DNA of 64,000 nt from Chryseobacterium sp. W4I1 (GTDB lineage Bacteria > Bacteroidota > Bacteroidia > Flavobacteriales > Weeksellaceae): NCBI RefSeq assembly GCF_030816115.1, contig NZ_JAUSXQ010000001.1, positions 1,736,001 to 1,800,000 on the forward strand, in the 5' to 3' direction. The position numbers were made by a program, and so were the translations under genes. Below the pieces are notes generated by a model that did not search any database, was not told the origin of the DNA, and saw only the letters and a program-made list of their open reading frames with translations. Position 1 is the first letter of the stretch, and each line of letters starts with the position of its first letter. Of the stretch, positions 7,872 to 16,345 are shown one piece after another.

Positions 7872-9200
7872 TTAATCTTTGTAATCATAATATCGCGCTC
7901 CATTTAGCACAGGATTATCTGATTCAATAGAAATCAGTCCAAAACCTTTGTAGTTTTTATTGACAGAAGTTTGGAGCTGTTTTCTGTGCAGTTTTTCATA
8001 GGTTTCAAAATCAACTGCAGTTCTATTCTCCAGATTTTCAAATAACTTCCATTTTGAAACTGCTGTTTTCCAGTTTTCTGATACTTTTCCTGCAAAAACT
8101 TTCGATTTTGAACCACTGCCATATCCTAAAAATCCTATTTCAGCTCCTGTAAGGTCTTCGCCTTCATTAAAAGAAACCTGCAGTGCGGAGAAGAGTGCCA
8201 TAAAAATGGATGCCGTATACATATTTCCTATTTCAGAGGAGGCTCTCTGTGACTTTTCAATTTTCTCGTTAATAAAAGTCAGATATGCTTCAGATTTCGC
8301 AACCGCTTTTTGCTCGTCCGGAGTTTTGTAAGAAAGTTCATTTTCAAGGCTGTAGATTTCAGTGAAAACTCTTTTACCGTGAAAGGCATAGGGAAGGTGG
8401 AAAATAAGATATCTCCAGTCTTCATAAGGTTTATCTTTACCTGTAATTTCTTTGTAATGATGGTAGGCTTCCCTGATTCTGTCCTGATAGCATTGGTTTG
8501 AATACTGTCCGTCAAAAACCGGCTCATCTGTAAAAACTTCAATTTTATCCGGGAAAGTCTCCGGCGCCGCAACCAAATCTTGTTTGTTGTATTGTCTTCT
8601 TGGTTTAAAGAAGTCAAAAACGCTTTCTGTAGCAACTCCCCAGTTATTTTCAATTTCCAGAAGATCAGGTTTGGATGAAATCAGCAAGGCAACAGCACCC
8701 CCTCCCTGAGTATATTCTCCGGATGAAGCCAGTTCGTATTTGGCATAGTCGCTGGCAATAACCACTGCTTTTTTATCCGGATTCACCCTTACAAAGTCAA
8801 GTGAATTATGAAGAGCATCCACTGCTCCGATACAGGCAAAGGTCATATCCACAACATCACAGTTTTTGAAGCTTCTTTCACCAAATTCTTTTTCCAGCAC
8901 TTTTTCTACCATCTGCATAGCGTAGGAAGCGGTAGGTTTTGCTGCATCCAAGGCACTTTCGGTACCTAAATAAATTCTGGCAATATCTTTAGGGTTAAGA
9001 TTTTGGTCTTTGATCAACTTCAATAAAGCTTCTGCTGCAAATGTAGCTGCATCTTCATGAACGTCCGGAAATCCCATTTTGTATAACCCCAATCCTTTTT
9101 CCAGTTTTGCCGGGTCAATTCCTCTTTTCTCCGCCAAGTCTTTGATTCCTAAATACAAAGACGGTACATAATAGCCTGCTGCTTCAATTCCAAAAGTCAT
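7872..9200 (-). CDS. mvaS: Hydroxymethylglutaryl-CoA synthase
   Basis: Condenses acetyl-CoA with acetoacetyl-CoA to HMG-CoA, the committed early step of the mevalonate isoprenoid route that many Flavobacteriia use. The 442-residue length fits bacterial HMG-CoA synthases. The nucleophile is in VDMTFACIGAVDAL (Cys123), the general-base Glu is probably in GTESALDAAKPT (Glu81), and a His is in LIFHLPYAFHGK. The N-terminus MTFGIEAAGYYVP is typical, so the ATG at 9200 is secure. It is preceded by about 115 nt of noncoding sequence after the split reductase gene, so the two may form a transcription unit; no other mevalonate gene is in the window. Confidence 0.93.
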   Translation of the reverse strand: MTFGIEAAGYYVPSLYLGIKDLAEKRGIDPAKLEKGLGLYKMGFPDVHEDAATFAAEALLKLIKDQNLNPKDIARIYLGTESALDAAKPTASYAMQMVEKVLEKEFGERSFKNCDVVDMTFACIGAVDALHNSLDFVRVNPDKKAVVIASDYAKYELASSGEYTQGGGAVALLISSKPDLLEIENNWGVATESVFDFFKPRRQYNKQDLVAAPETFPDKIEVFTDEPVFDGQYSNQCYQDRIREAYHHYKEITGKDKPYEDWRYLIFHLPYAFHGKRVFTEIYSLENELSYKTPDEQKAVAKSEAYLTFINEKIEKSQRASSEIGNMYTASIFMALFSALQVSFNEGEDLTGAEIGFLGYGSGSKSKVFAGKVSENWKTAVSKWKLFENLENRTAVDFETYEKLHRKQLQTSVNKNYKGFGLISIESDNPVLNGARYYDYKD

Positions 9201-9316
9201 TTTATTCTAATTTTTATACGAATTTATAAATGATGTTTGAAAAAGCCTTTAATTTCCAAGCATAATTTTTATTTTCAATACAAAAATCATAAAATTCCAC
9301 CTTGGTACTGGTTGGC

Positions 9317-10163
9317 TTATTTTTTCAGATAATTGATGATCCCGATCACATCATCTTTTCCAAAACCTTCGTTATGAGCAGACTGATAAGTTTCTATCAA
9401 GACCTTTGATAAGGGAAAATCAGCGCCTGCATTGTTTGCCAGAAGAATATCTTTCAGCATAAGATCTAAAGCAAAAGCCGGATCATAATTGTTATTGATC
9501 AGCATGGGCGTTTTTAACTTTCGTTGCTCCGCTTCCGCTGGCACTTTCATTAATGATTTCCAGCATATCTATCCTGTCAATCCCCAACTTGTCTGATAAC
9601 AGAACAGTTTCTGCCAATCCCTGATAAATAGCAGATAAGAAATAGTTGATGGAAAGCTTTGCTGCAATTCCTTTTCCGTTTTTACCTAAATGTTTTACCG
9701 TTTTTCCCAGTTTTTCAAGATAGGGCATTGCCCGCTGAAGGTCTTTTTCTTCACCTCCTGCCATAATGATGAGTGTACCTTCTGTAGCCGGTATGGTACT
9801 TCCTGCTACAGGAGCGTCAATAAAGGAAGCTTCTTTAATTTTGACTGCTCCGTATAGTTCACCAGAAGCCTGCGGAGAAATCGTACTCATATCTATAAAA
9901 AGTTTACCACTGATATCTGATTTCAGAATCTCTTCATATACAGCCTTTGCTGCATGATCATCAGTAAGCATAGTGAATATGATGCTGCTACTTTTTACCA
10001 GCTTCTCAATTTGATTATAAACAGTAGAATTTTCCTTAAAATCTTCTGCCTTTTCAGGAGATCTGTTGTACACAGACAGTGGAAATCCTGCTTTTTCCAG
10101 GTTTTTAGCCATAGGGTGGCCCATATTCCCTAATCCGATGAATCCAATTTTTTCTGTATCCAT
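9317..10163 (-). pseudogene. NAD(P)-dependent 3-hydroxyisobutyrate-dehydrogenase-type reductase, frameshifted
   Basis: A beta-hydroxyacid dehydrogenase (6-phosphogluconate dehydrogenase-like fold) split into two overlapping frames. Part one (10163-9492) has the dinucleotide motif IGFIGLGNMGHPMAKNL at the N-terminus, the substrate motif DAPVAGSTIPATEGTL and the catalytic region GKGIAAKLSINY (the Lys). Part two (9550-9317) continues with TPMLINNNYDPAFALDLMLKD to the normal C-terminus. The junction is a run of five A on the coding strand (9511-9515). With four A the frame reads straight through as KVKTPML and gives about 281 residues, the family norm. The total length of 847 nt is one base over a whole number of codons. 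Either a sequencing error or a recent inactivating insertion. Confidence 0.85.
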
Positions 10164-10414
10164 ATTTTATTTTTTTCAATTATAATTAAGTACTGGCTTT
10201 TCTGATATGATAAAATTTAAGAATGCGGGTAAGAATTTGCAATATAACGTTGTATTTATTATCATAAGCCTGAACTATTCTGCATCAAAAAACCAACCAA
10301 AACCGACCCTTGATATTAGATTATAATGCAATATAAGTAATTCATTCGGTAACATTTTCCGGATAAACTTTCAAAACCAAAAAAACTTACTGAAATTTGC
10401 GACAAATAAAATTA

Positions 10415-11047
10415 ATGAAGATTATAGACGTTGACAGCTGGAAAAGAAAAGAACATTTTGAATTTTTTTCAAAGATGGAAAGCCCGTATTTTGGCTTTAC
10501 TACTGAAGTTGATTGTACCAAAGCCTACGCTTATGCAAAAGAAAAGGAACAGTCTTTTTTCGCTACTTATCTTCACAGGTCAATGATAGCCGTAAATGCT
10601 GTGGATGAGCTTAAACTTAGAATTCTGGATGGTAAGGTTGTTTTATACGACACTCTCCATGCAGGAACCACAATTGGCAGGACAGACGGGACTTTCGGCT
10701 TTGCATTTATTCCTTTTTCACCGGATTTTGAGGTTTTTAATGCTGTTATGAAGGAAGAAATAGAAGCGGTACATCATTCATCAGGACTTAGATTGAATAA
10801 TGGGGAGCTTGGCAAAGATCTTATCAGGCATACAACAATTCCGTGGCATACTTTCAGTGCCTTACTGCATCCTACAAGCTTTAACAATTCGGAATCTGTT
10901 CCTAAAATCACATTTGGAAAATTCAGTATCCGTGACGGTAAAAAGTTTCTTCCGGTTTCTGTGGAGGCACATCATGGATTGGCAGACGGAATTCACATTG
11001 CAAAATATCTGGAAGAGTTTCAGAAGGAGCTTGATGGTGAAATTTAA
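10415..11047 (+). CDS. Chloramphenicol acetyltransferase-like protein
   Basis: A 210-residue member of the type A chloramphenicol O-acetyltransferase fold. The frame extends to a TTG at 10397, but the ATG at 10415 gives the family-typical start MKIIDVDSWKRKEHFEFF. The catalytic signature is intact: HHGLADGIH at residues 186-194, with His187 as general base and Asp191 as the structural Asp. Several chromosomal members in this phylum are not proven resistance enzymes, so the real substrate may differ. It stands alone between the split reductase and a Crp/Fnr regulator. Enzyme class is sure; drug resistance is uncertain. Confidence 0.85.
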   Translation: MKIIDVDSWKRKEHFEFFSKMESPYFGFTTEVDCTKAYAYAKEKEQSFFATYLHRSMIAVNAVDELKLRILDGKVVLYDTLHAGTTIGRTDGTFGFAFIPFSPDFEVFNAVMKEEIEAVHHSSGLRLNNGELGKDLIRHTTIPWHTFSALLHPTSFNNSESVPKITFGKFSIRDGKKFLPVSVEAHHGLADGIHIAKYLEEFQKELDGEI

Positions 11048-11094
11048 ATTGCTATCGTTTTATAAATTCTAATTTTCTTTTCAGGTTAAAAAAA

Positions 11095-11688
11095 TTAATA
11101 CATTATTTTTCTATTCTCAATTTTTAAAATTTTATCCTTTTCCATACTTTTTATAGCTCTTATTACAGTTTCTACACGGAGACCTGTAAGGGAAGCCAGT
11201 TGCTGCCTGGTGAGTGGAATTTGAAAAGAGTAGGGTGTTTTGTCTTCGTAATAACTTTTAAGATAATCCATCAGCTGCTTCAGTTTCAGCACGGGATTCT
11301 GGAAAGAAAGATTATAAAGCATAATGTATTTGTAGTACATTCTTTCTGCCAGACATCGATAAACATTGTGAGAAATTTCATGGTTTTCCCTTATCAACTT
11401 CAAAAAATTGGATTTAGGAAGCCTCAAAATACTGGAATCTTCCATAGCTACTGCATTCATGGGATAAGCACGATCTACAAAAAGGAGAGATTCCCCAAAG
11501 CTATGGCAATCTGAAAAAATGTTCTGAATAAATTCTTTACCGCTTTCAGTATAATTATTAAGCTTGATCTTGCCTTTTTCGATCTGAAAATAGAAGTGGG
11601 GAAATTCACCTTCACGGAAAATAAGAGTTCCCGCTTTATAGTTCTTGGTTTCTGCTCCGAATGAAATCAATATATCTTCAGTGATCAT
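11095..11688 (-). CDS. Crp/Fnr-family transcriptional regulator (paralog of 54197-54802)
   Basis: A 197-residue regulator: a cyclic-nucleotide-binding-like beta-roll in the first about 115 residues (IFREGEFPHFYFQIEKGKI, then FGESLLFVDRAYPMNA), a dimer helix, and a C-terminal winged helix (PLTRQQLASLTGLRVETVIR). The recognition helix is classical. I see no Fnr-type N-terminal cysteine cluster, so an iron-sulfur sensor is unlikely; the ligand is unknown. The protein at 54197-54802 is clearly homologous along its whole length, with nearly identical HTH segments, so both may read similar operators. It converges with the CAT-like gene across a gap of about 47 nt. Confidence 0.9.
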   Translation of the reverse strand: MITEDILISFGAETKNYKAGTLIFREGEFPHFYFQIEKGKIKLNNYTESGKEFIQNIFSDCHSFGESLLFVDRAYPMNAVAMEDSSILRLPKSNFLKLIRENHEISHNVYRCLAERMYYKYIMLYNLSFQNPVLKLKQLMDYLKSYYEDKTPYSFQIPLTRQQLASLTGLRVETVIRAIKSMEKDKILKIENRKIMY

Positions 11689-12291
11689 AGTTAGATAGTT
11701 TTATTAAATTTTAAACAAAAGTTTAATCTCGAATGGCTTTTATTTAAATAAACAGAAAAGCTTGAAATTTAAATAATGTAAAGAAAAATCAATTTTATTG
11801 AGATTCTTTCGAACAGGGTACCATATACATACCATATAAATTTGGTTTAAGATTGTTTTTTATAATCTTATAAAATGCATGTACAGCAATAAATGTTGAT
11901 TGAGATCATAAAAAATAATAACATCAATCTGCTACATTTGTTTATAATAAATAATGGAAAAATAAGTGTAAAAGTTAAAGAATTATAGTATTCATAGGCA
12001 TGACGTGGTATATGTGTGGTATTTCATTTCCGTAGAATTTTATTCATTTTCTCTTTCTTTGCTTGATTTAAAAATGTGAATGTGAAATTTTCAGTGAGAC
12101 AGTTTTAAATAGTCAATAAGAGGAAAGAATTTGTTTTTACAATCCTATGAATCCATAATGATAAAATTTAAGCATATCATATAAATAAACCTTCATTTAA
12201 AAAGCTATCCAAAATAGCGAGTGAAAAGATTTTGTACTGGTGCAGAAAATCATTGGAGCATCAGAAATAAAGTAGAGATGAGAAAATTATT
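11689..12291. other. AT-rich 600-nt intergenic region with a short tandem repeat and -7-like boxes
   Basis: No convincing gene. It holds an imperfect 11-bp tandem repeat, ACCATATACAT then ACCATATAAAT, near 11820-11840, which runs into a perfect -7 element TAAATTTG (11837-11844), and a second perfect -7 element TACATTTG at 11933-11940. Neither has a TTG at the normal distance. The next plus-strand gene starts at 12292, so a long leader or an unannotated small transcript is possible. Confidence 0.3.
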
Positions 12292-12633
12292 ATGAAAAAC
12301 GAAAAACCGCAATCCAATTTAGGAGATTTGAGCCAAAAGATTTTTATGCAGGACGAAATCATAGCGCTGGCCAAGGAAAATTCCCCACGTCTGCTGAATA
12401 AATTCAGATTAGTTTACTCTGATTTTTTTAATGAAATAGCGAAGATACAACCCAATCTTAAAAATTCTGAACTGATTTTCTGTATTTACCTAAAGCTCAA
12501 CTTCACCACAAAGGAAATTGCGACCTATACTTTTGTGACCCCAAAAGCCATTCAGAATAGGAAAAACAGGATCAGGAAAAAACTCAGTATTCCTTCCCAA
12601 ATGGATATTTATAAATGGTTTAATGATCTTTAG
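12292..12633 (+). CDS. Small stand-alone LuxR-type helix-turn-helix protein
   Basis: A 113-residue protein whose last 60 residues match the LuxR-like DNA-binding tail found at the end of large TPR or sensor regulators in Bacteroidetes: LKNSELIFCIYLKLNFTTKEIA, then VTPKAIQNRKNRIRKKLSIPS. The first half (about residues 15-55) corresponds to the linker usually just before that tail. Here no sensor domain is attached and none is encoded upstream. It may be a minimal DNA-binding regulator or the surviving C-terminus of a larger gene. It converges with the MBL hydrolase, leaving 18 nt between stops. Confidence 0.75.
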   Translation: MKNEKPQSNLGDLSQKIFMQDEIIALAKENSPRLLNKFRLVYSDFFNEIAKIQPNLKNSELIFCIYLKLNFTTKEIATYTFVTPKAIQNRKNRIRKKLSIPSQMDIYKWFNDL

Positions 12634-12651
12634 ACCAATTATTGTATAAGA

Positions 12652-13383
12652 TTATATTTGGATTACTGCTTTGTCCAGATCGTGATAAAGCAGTATTTTC
12701 CATTGATTTTCATTAGCCTCTTTCTGCCATTTCAATCTCAATTCCATTGCTTTTCTACCGTCAAAATCACTTTTATAAGCAAGATGGTATTTCAGATAAG
12801 ATTCCTGTGGAAGATCATCTGCACCATAGAAAACAGTTTCATTATCCTCCCGGACCCAGAATACCTGCATAAACGGAGTATGTCCACCTACTACCTCAAA
12901 AGAGATTTCGTCATTGATATTTCCATAGTCTTCATCCATCCAGACAATATTGGGAAGGCTGATCAGTTTGTTGAGGGTATCAAAATCAAAAGAAGGGTTG
13001 CCTTTATTTTCCAGAGAAAAAGCCAGTTCACGCTTCTGAATATAAATTTCGGCATTTGGAAAGGCTGCTTTAAAATCATTCCCATTTTTTATGATACTGC
13101 CGTCAATATGGTCCTTATGAAGATGTGAAAGCAAGAGTTTGGTGATCTGTTCAGGTTTAATATTTTCTTTTTCCAGTATTTCAGAAATCACAGTTTTTCC
13201 TGCGGCATTTTTCCATCCGATTCCGGCATCTACAAGAATATAATCTTTAGCTGTTATGATAAGAAAGGGTTGAACAGACATTTTGATTCCTTTGACTGTA
13301 TTATAATTCTCATCCGTCAACAGTGTAAAATCTTTGGTTCTGCTGGCAGAGAAATTGCCTTCTTTAAGCGGAATAATTTTCAT
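12652..13383 (-). CDS. MBL-fold metallo-hydrolase
   Basis: A 243-residue metallo-beta-lactamase-fold hydrolase. I chose the ATG at 13383 (MKIIPLKEGNFSAS) over a TTG at 13431. The zinc signature HLHKDH is present in LLLSHLHKDHIDGSI, with further ligands likely at GGHTPF and YGADDLPQ. The fold is shared by quorum-quenching lactonases, glyoxalases and others, so the substrate is not determinable. It follows the Nudix-type regulator in the same direction with a 75-nt gap, so it may be that regulator's target. Confidence 0.85.
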   Translation of the reverse strand: MKIIPLKEGNFSASRTKDFTLLTDENYNTVKGIKMSVQPFLIITAKDYILVDAGIGWKNAAGKTVISEILEKENIKPEQITKLLLSHLHKDHIDGSIIKNGNDFKAAFPNAEIYIQKRELAFSLENKGNPSFDFDTLNKLISLPNIVWMDEDYGNINDEISFEVVGGHTPFMQVFWVREDNETVFYGADDLPQESYLKYHLAYKSDFDGRKAMELRLKWQKEANENQWKILLYHDLDKAVIQI

Positions 13384-13458
13384 TCTGCAAATTTCCCCAA
13401 TATTTTTAAAACCTGAAAACCTTTTTTTCAATAGTATCTATCGGAAAAAACGATTAAG

Positions 13459-14208
13459 TTACCAGCTGTCAAGTCCGTTTTTTAAAGCCTTTACATAATT
13501 CTCTTCATCAAAAGAGTAGAGGTCGGGGGCTTTATGCGCTCCGCCACGTCTTTGTTCTTCAAGTTTGGTCAGGATTCCAAGATCCTTCATTTTCCGGTAG
13601 AAATTTCCACGGTTAAGTTCTTTTCCCAATACCGCTTCATACAATTTCTGAAGTTCGGGAAGAGTAAATTTTTCAGGAAGAAGGTTTCGTCCGACAGGTA
13701 TTGCCGCAATTTTCTGCCTCAATGTAAGAAGAGCTTTATCAATAATCTCCCGGTGATCCATTGCAAGTTCAATCTCCTCCAGTCTGCTGAGGAATATCCA
13801 TTCACAGGTTTCACTGTATTGATCGGGGATAATGTTAAACTTTGATGGGTTGTAAAGTGCATAATAGCCTACAGAAATGAAACGCTGTTTTTGAAAAAGA
13901 GATTCATCAAAATCTTCAAAATAAGATTCACTCCTGTTTTTCTTTCCGAATACCCCGAACTCTTCAAGATAGATATCTGCAACGCCGGTTCTTTCTTCAA
14001 GAATTCTTTTAACAGCTTCATCCAGATCTTCATCTTTTTTTATATAACCGCCCGGGAGTAACCATTTTTTTCTATAATTGGTCTTCAAAAGTAAGACTTT
14101 AAGCTCATTTTGCTCAAATCCAAAAATAACGGGGTCAGCTGAAATATGGGGCAAAAAAATTTCTTTTGCTTTAATTGACTGCTGTAAAAGCTGTTCTTTA
14201 GAATCCAT
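13459..14208 (-). CDS. NrtR/AraR-like regulator: degenerate Nudix domain plus winged helix
   Basis: A 249-residue protein with an N-terminal Nudix fold (about residues 20-150) and a C-terminal helical DNA-binding part (about 165-240, ending near DLGILTKLEEQRRGGAHKAPDLY). The Nudix box starts normally as GGYIKKDEDLDEAVK, but the catalytic REUxEE core reads RILEER: the first Glu is Ile and the last Glu is Arg. Loss of these metal ligands is expected in the NrtR/AraR regulator group, which bind rather than hydrolyse a nucleotide-sugar or ADP-ribose-like effector. It lies upstream of the MBL hydrolase and divergent from an MFS gene. Effector unknown. Confidence 0.85.
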   Translation of the reverse strand: MDSKEQLLQQSIKAKEIFLPHISADPVIFGFEQNELKVLLLKTNYRKKWLLPGGYIKKDEDLDEAVKRILEERTGVADIYLEEFGVFGKKNRSESYFEDFDESLFQKQRFISVGYYALYNPSKFNIIPDQYSETCEWIFLSRLEEIELAMDHREIIDKALLTLRQKIAAIPVGRNLLPEKFTLPELQKLYEAVLGKELNRGNFYRKMKDLGILTKLEEQRRGGAHKAPDLYSFDEENYVKALKNGLDSW

Positions 14209-14474
14209 GGAATTAATTTGTGAAATGGTCGTGCTACAAATTTGCTGAAAAAAAATGGAATTACATCCAAAATCCCTTATATAAAGGCATCTGGCATAAA
14301 GTAATTTAAAAATTCAGACAATATAGCCAAGAGAACAATATTAACAGATACTTTTTCGTTAATAGTAAACAAAAATACTTAACTGTTATACTGAAAAGTA
14401 ATTTTTGAGTAAAAAAATTCCCATTTTATTCCTATGGGTAAATAAGTTTTAATATTAAATGTTATAGTTGATTG

Positions 14475-14506
14475 AAAAGAGGCCGTTCTAAAGTGCGGCC
14501 TCTTTT
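14475..14506 (+). terminator. Orphan intrinsic terminator upstream of the MFS gene
   Basis: AAAAGAGGCCG (14475-14485) pairs with CGGCCTCTTTT (14496-14506), followed by a run of T. No plus-strand gene precedes it: the nearest gene (13459-14208) is on the minus strand and reads away. It could end a small RNA or leader transcript, or insulate the downstream MFS gene. The rest of the 14209-14592 gap is AT-rich without a readable gene. Confidence 0.7.
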
Positions 14507-14592
14507 TTTAATTGATTACCTTTGCAGACCTGAGAGAATCTATACTTAAGCCTTTTAATTATTGAGAGTCTGATATCATTTTCTCTGCATTC

Positions 14593-14600
14593 TAAATTTG
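14593..14600 (+). promoter_or_regulatory. -7 element TAAATTTG before the MFS gene
   Basis: A perfect TAnnTTTG box 18 nt before the ATG at 14619; no TTG sits 17-23 nt upstream. It overlaps the alternative TTG start at 14598, which argues for the ATG. A second perfect box, TACCTTTG, is at 14517-14524 just after the terminator. Confidence 0.4.
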
Positions 14601-14618
14601 AATAAATTCTGTACTATC

Positions 14619-15809
14619 ATGCACGCAAGCTCATCTCCTGGTATTTCCCGTTCTGTAATCTGGCTGATGGCCGTTATTTCAGGTCTTGTAGTAGCCAATA
14701 ATTATTATAATCAGCCTTTATTGGCTCTTATTTCTGACGATCTCCATATTTCTGAAACTGCAGCAAGCAGAATTTCTGTACTTACCCAGGTAGGATATGC
14801 TTTAGGACTGCTTTTGCTGGTACCGTTAGGTGATAAGTTTTTACGTAAAAAATTAATTTTAATTGATCTTGTTCTGGTTTTCGGGTCACTCCTCTGGATG
14901 ACCTTTGCTACAGAATTATGGATGCTGTATGCTGCGAGCCTGCTGATAGGAGCTACTTCCGTCATTCCACAGCTTTTTGTACCTATTGCTGCTGAGCTGT
15001 CTTCTGATAAAGAAAAATCTTCCAATATAGGACTTGTGATGTCCGGGCTGCTTTTGGGAATACTTTTGTCCCGGTTTATTGGAGGTATCGTAGGTGAACT
15101 TTGGGGTTGGCGGGCGATGTTCGGAATTGCAGCAGGACTGATGATCCTGGTTTGGCTTGCCGTTTACAAAATGCTTCCTGAAATGCTTCCTAATTTTAAA
15201 GGAACCTATAAAGAACTGATGCGCTCGGTTGTTCATCTGGCAAAAACACAGCCTATTTTGCAACTGGCTTCGTTCCGTGGAGCAATGGCCTTCGGGTCGA
15301 TGTGTGCTTTATTTACAACGTTGGTCTTTCATATGGAGAAACCGCCTTTCAATGCGGGTTCTTCGGTAGTGGGAAGCTTTGGTCTGGCCGGAGCTGTAGG
15401 AGCCTTGGCCGCTGCAAAAGTGGGAAAACTTCAGAAATACCTGGATATCAACCGGATTATTTTGTATTCACTTTTTATTGTGGTGGGAAGCTGGGCTTTT
15501 ACCTATTTCGCGGGCGAAACCTATTGGGGATTAATCGTTGGTGTGATCCTGGTTGACCTTGGCGTACAGTCCAGCCATATTATGAACCAAACCAATTACT
15601 TTTTAATCAAATCCAATGCGGTTAACAGATTGAATACGGTTTATATGGTTTCTTATTTCATTGGTGGATCACTCGGAACCTGGCTTGCTTCTATGGCCTG
15701 GCAATATGCACAGTGGGAAGGAGTATGCTTTGTAGGAGTGTCTTTTGGTCTGCTGGCAATCATTGCTCATGTGCTGTTCTGCAAAAAAGTGAATAAATCC
15801 CAACTTTAA
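14619..15809 (+). CDS. MFS transporter (YnfM-like drug/metabolite efflux type)
   Basis: A 397-residue 12-helix major facilitator superfamily protein. I use the ATG at 14619 (MHASSSPGIS). Motif A-like LLLVPLGDKFLRKKL follows helix 2, and antiporter-type segments rich in Gly and Pro are visible (LLLGILLSRFIGGIVGELWGWR). The sequence resembles predicted sugar-efflux or drug-efflux MFS proteins. It overlaps the convergent HxlR gene by 4 nt. Substrate unknown; export is more likely than import by family. Confidence 0.85.
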   Translation: MHASSSPGISRSVIWLMAVISGLVVANNYYNQPLLALISDDLHISETAASRISVLTQVGYALGLLLLVPLGDKFLRKKLILIDLVLVFGSLLWMTFATELWMLYAASLLIGATSVIPQLFVPIAAELSSDKEKSSNIGLVMSGLLLGILLSRFIGGIVGELWGWRAMFGIAAGLMILVWLAVYKMLPEMLPNFKGTYKELMRSVVHLAKTQPILQLASFRGAMAFGSMCALFTTLVFHMEKPPFNAGSSVVGSFGLAGAVGALAAAKVGKLQKYLDINRIILYSLFIVVGSWAFTYFAGETYWGLIVGVILVDLGVQSSHIMNQTNYFLIKSNAVNRLNTVYMVSYFIGGSLGTWLASMAWQYAQWEGVCFVGVSFGLLAIIAHVLFCKKVNKSQL

Positions 15810-16186
15810 TTTTTAGGCTCAACTGTAAGTAAGTGAACTAAATCTCTGTGCTTATTTCCCCATTTTTCGAGCTCTTCCCATATCGGGATCAGCTCCCGGG
15901 CTATATCCGTAAGTTCATAGTCTACTCTTGGCGGAACCTGGGCATGTATAGTTCTTTTTACCAATCCCTCTTTTTCCAGCTCTCTCAGCTGTAAAGTAAG
16001 CATTCTTTCTGTGATCCCACAGATACGGTCACGGACTTCACTGAAACGCAATTTCCCGTCTTTTAATCTGTTTAAAATCAATAATTTCCATCTTCCTCCA
16101 ATTTTACAGACTGCATAGGATAGATCGCACTCCTGGATATACTTTTTGTTAATATTATTTGTCGAATTTTCCTTTACTTTCCCCAT
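15806..16186 (-). CDS. HxlR-family transcriptional regulator
   Basis: A 126-residue winged-helix regulator: an N-terminal Cys (CDLSYAVCKIGGRWKLLIL), then RFSEVRDRICGITERMLTLQLRELE and the wing RVDYELTDIARELIP. HxlR proteins sense electrophiles, aldehydes or oxidants, some through this N-terminal Cys. It is divergent from the esterase/MFS operon starting at 16346, its likely target. On its own strand a perfect -7 box TACATTTG is at 16238-16231 and a palindrome-like ACAAATTTGT lies just upstream of the start codon. Start is the first ATG. Confidence 0.9.
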   Translation of the reverse strand: MGKVKENSTNNINKKYIQECDLSYAVCKIGGRWKLLILNRLKDGKLRFSEVRDRICGITERMLTLQLRELEKEGLVKRTIHAQVPPRVDYELTDIARELIPIWEELEKWGNKHRDLVHLLTVEPKN

Positions 16187-16345
16187 AGCTTACAAATTTG
16201 TTAGTACCGCACAATTAGCCGTATACAGTGCAAATGTAAGGTTTGAAAATTAATTTTGTTCTCTGAAACTGAAAATAGACATCAGTTCGGGAACAATAGC
16301 GCTTAAGTTCTCTTTAAAAATATCATTAACAGGAAATAAAAAATA

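Noticed and set aside
9492..9550. Programmed +1 frameshifting in the reductase, ClC and SDR genes
   Set aside because: The sites are plain A-runs with no RF2-like stop, slippery heptamer or shared downstream structure. Sequencing error or simple mutation explains all three better.
10415..11047. Acquired chloramphenicol resistance gene
   Set aside because: No mobile element, integron or composition shift is around it, and chromosomal CAT-like proteins are frequent in this phylum. The fold is certain but acquired resistance is not.
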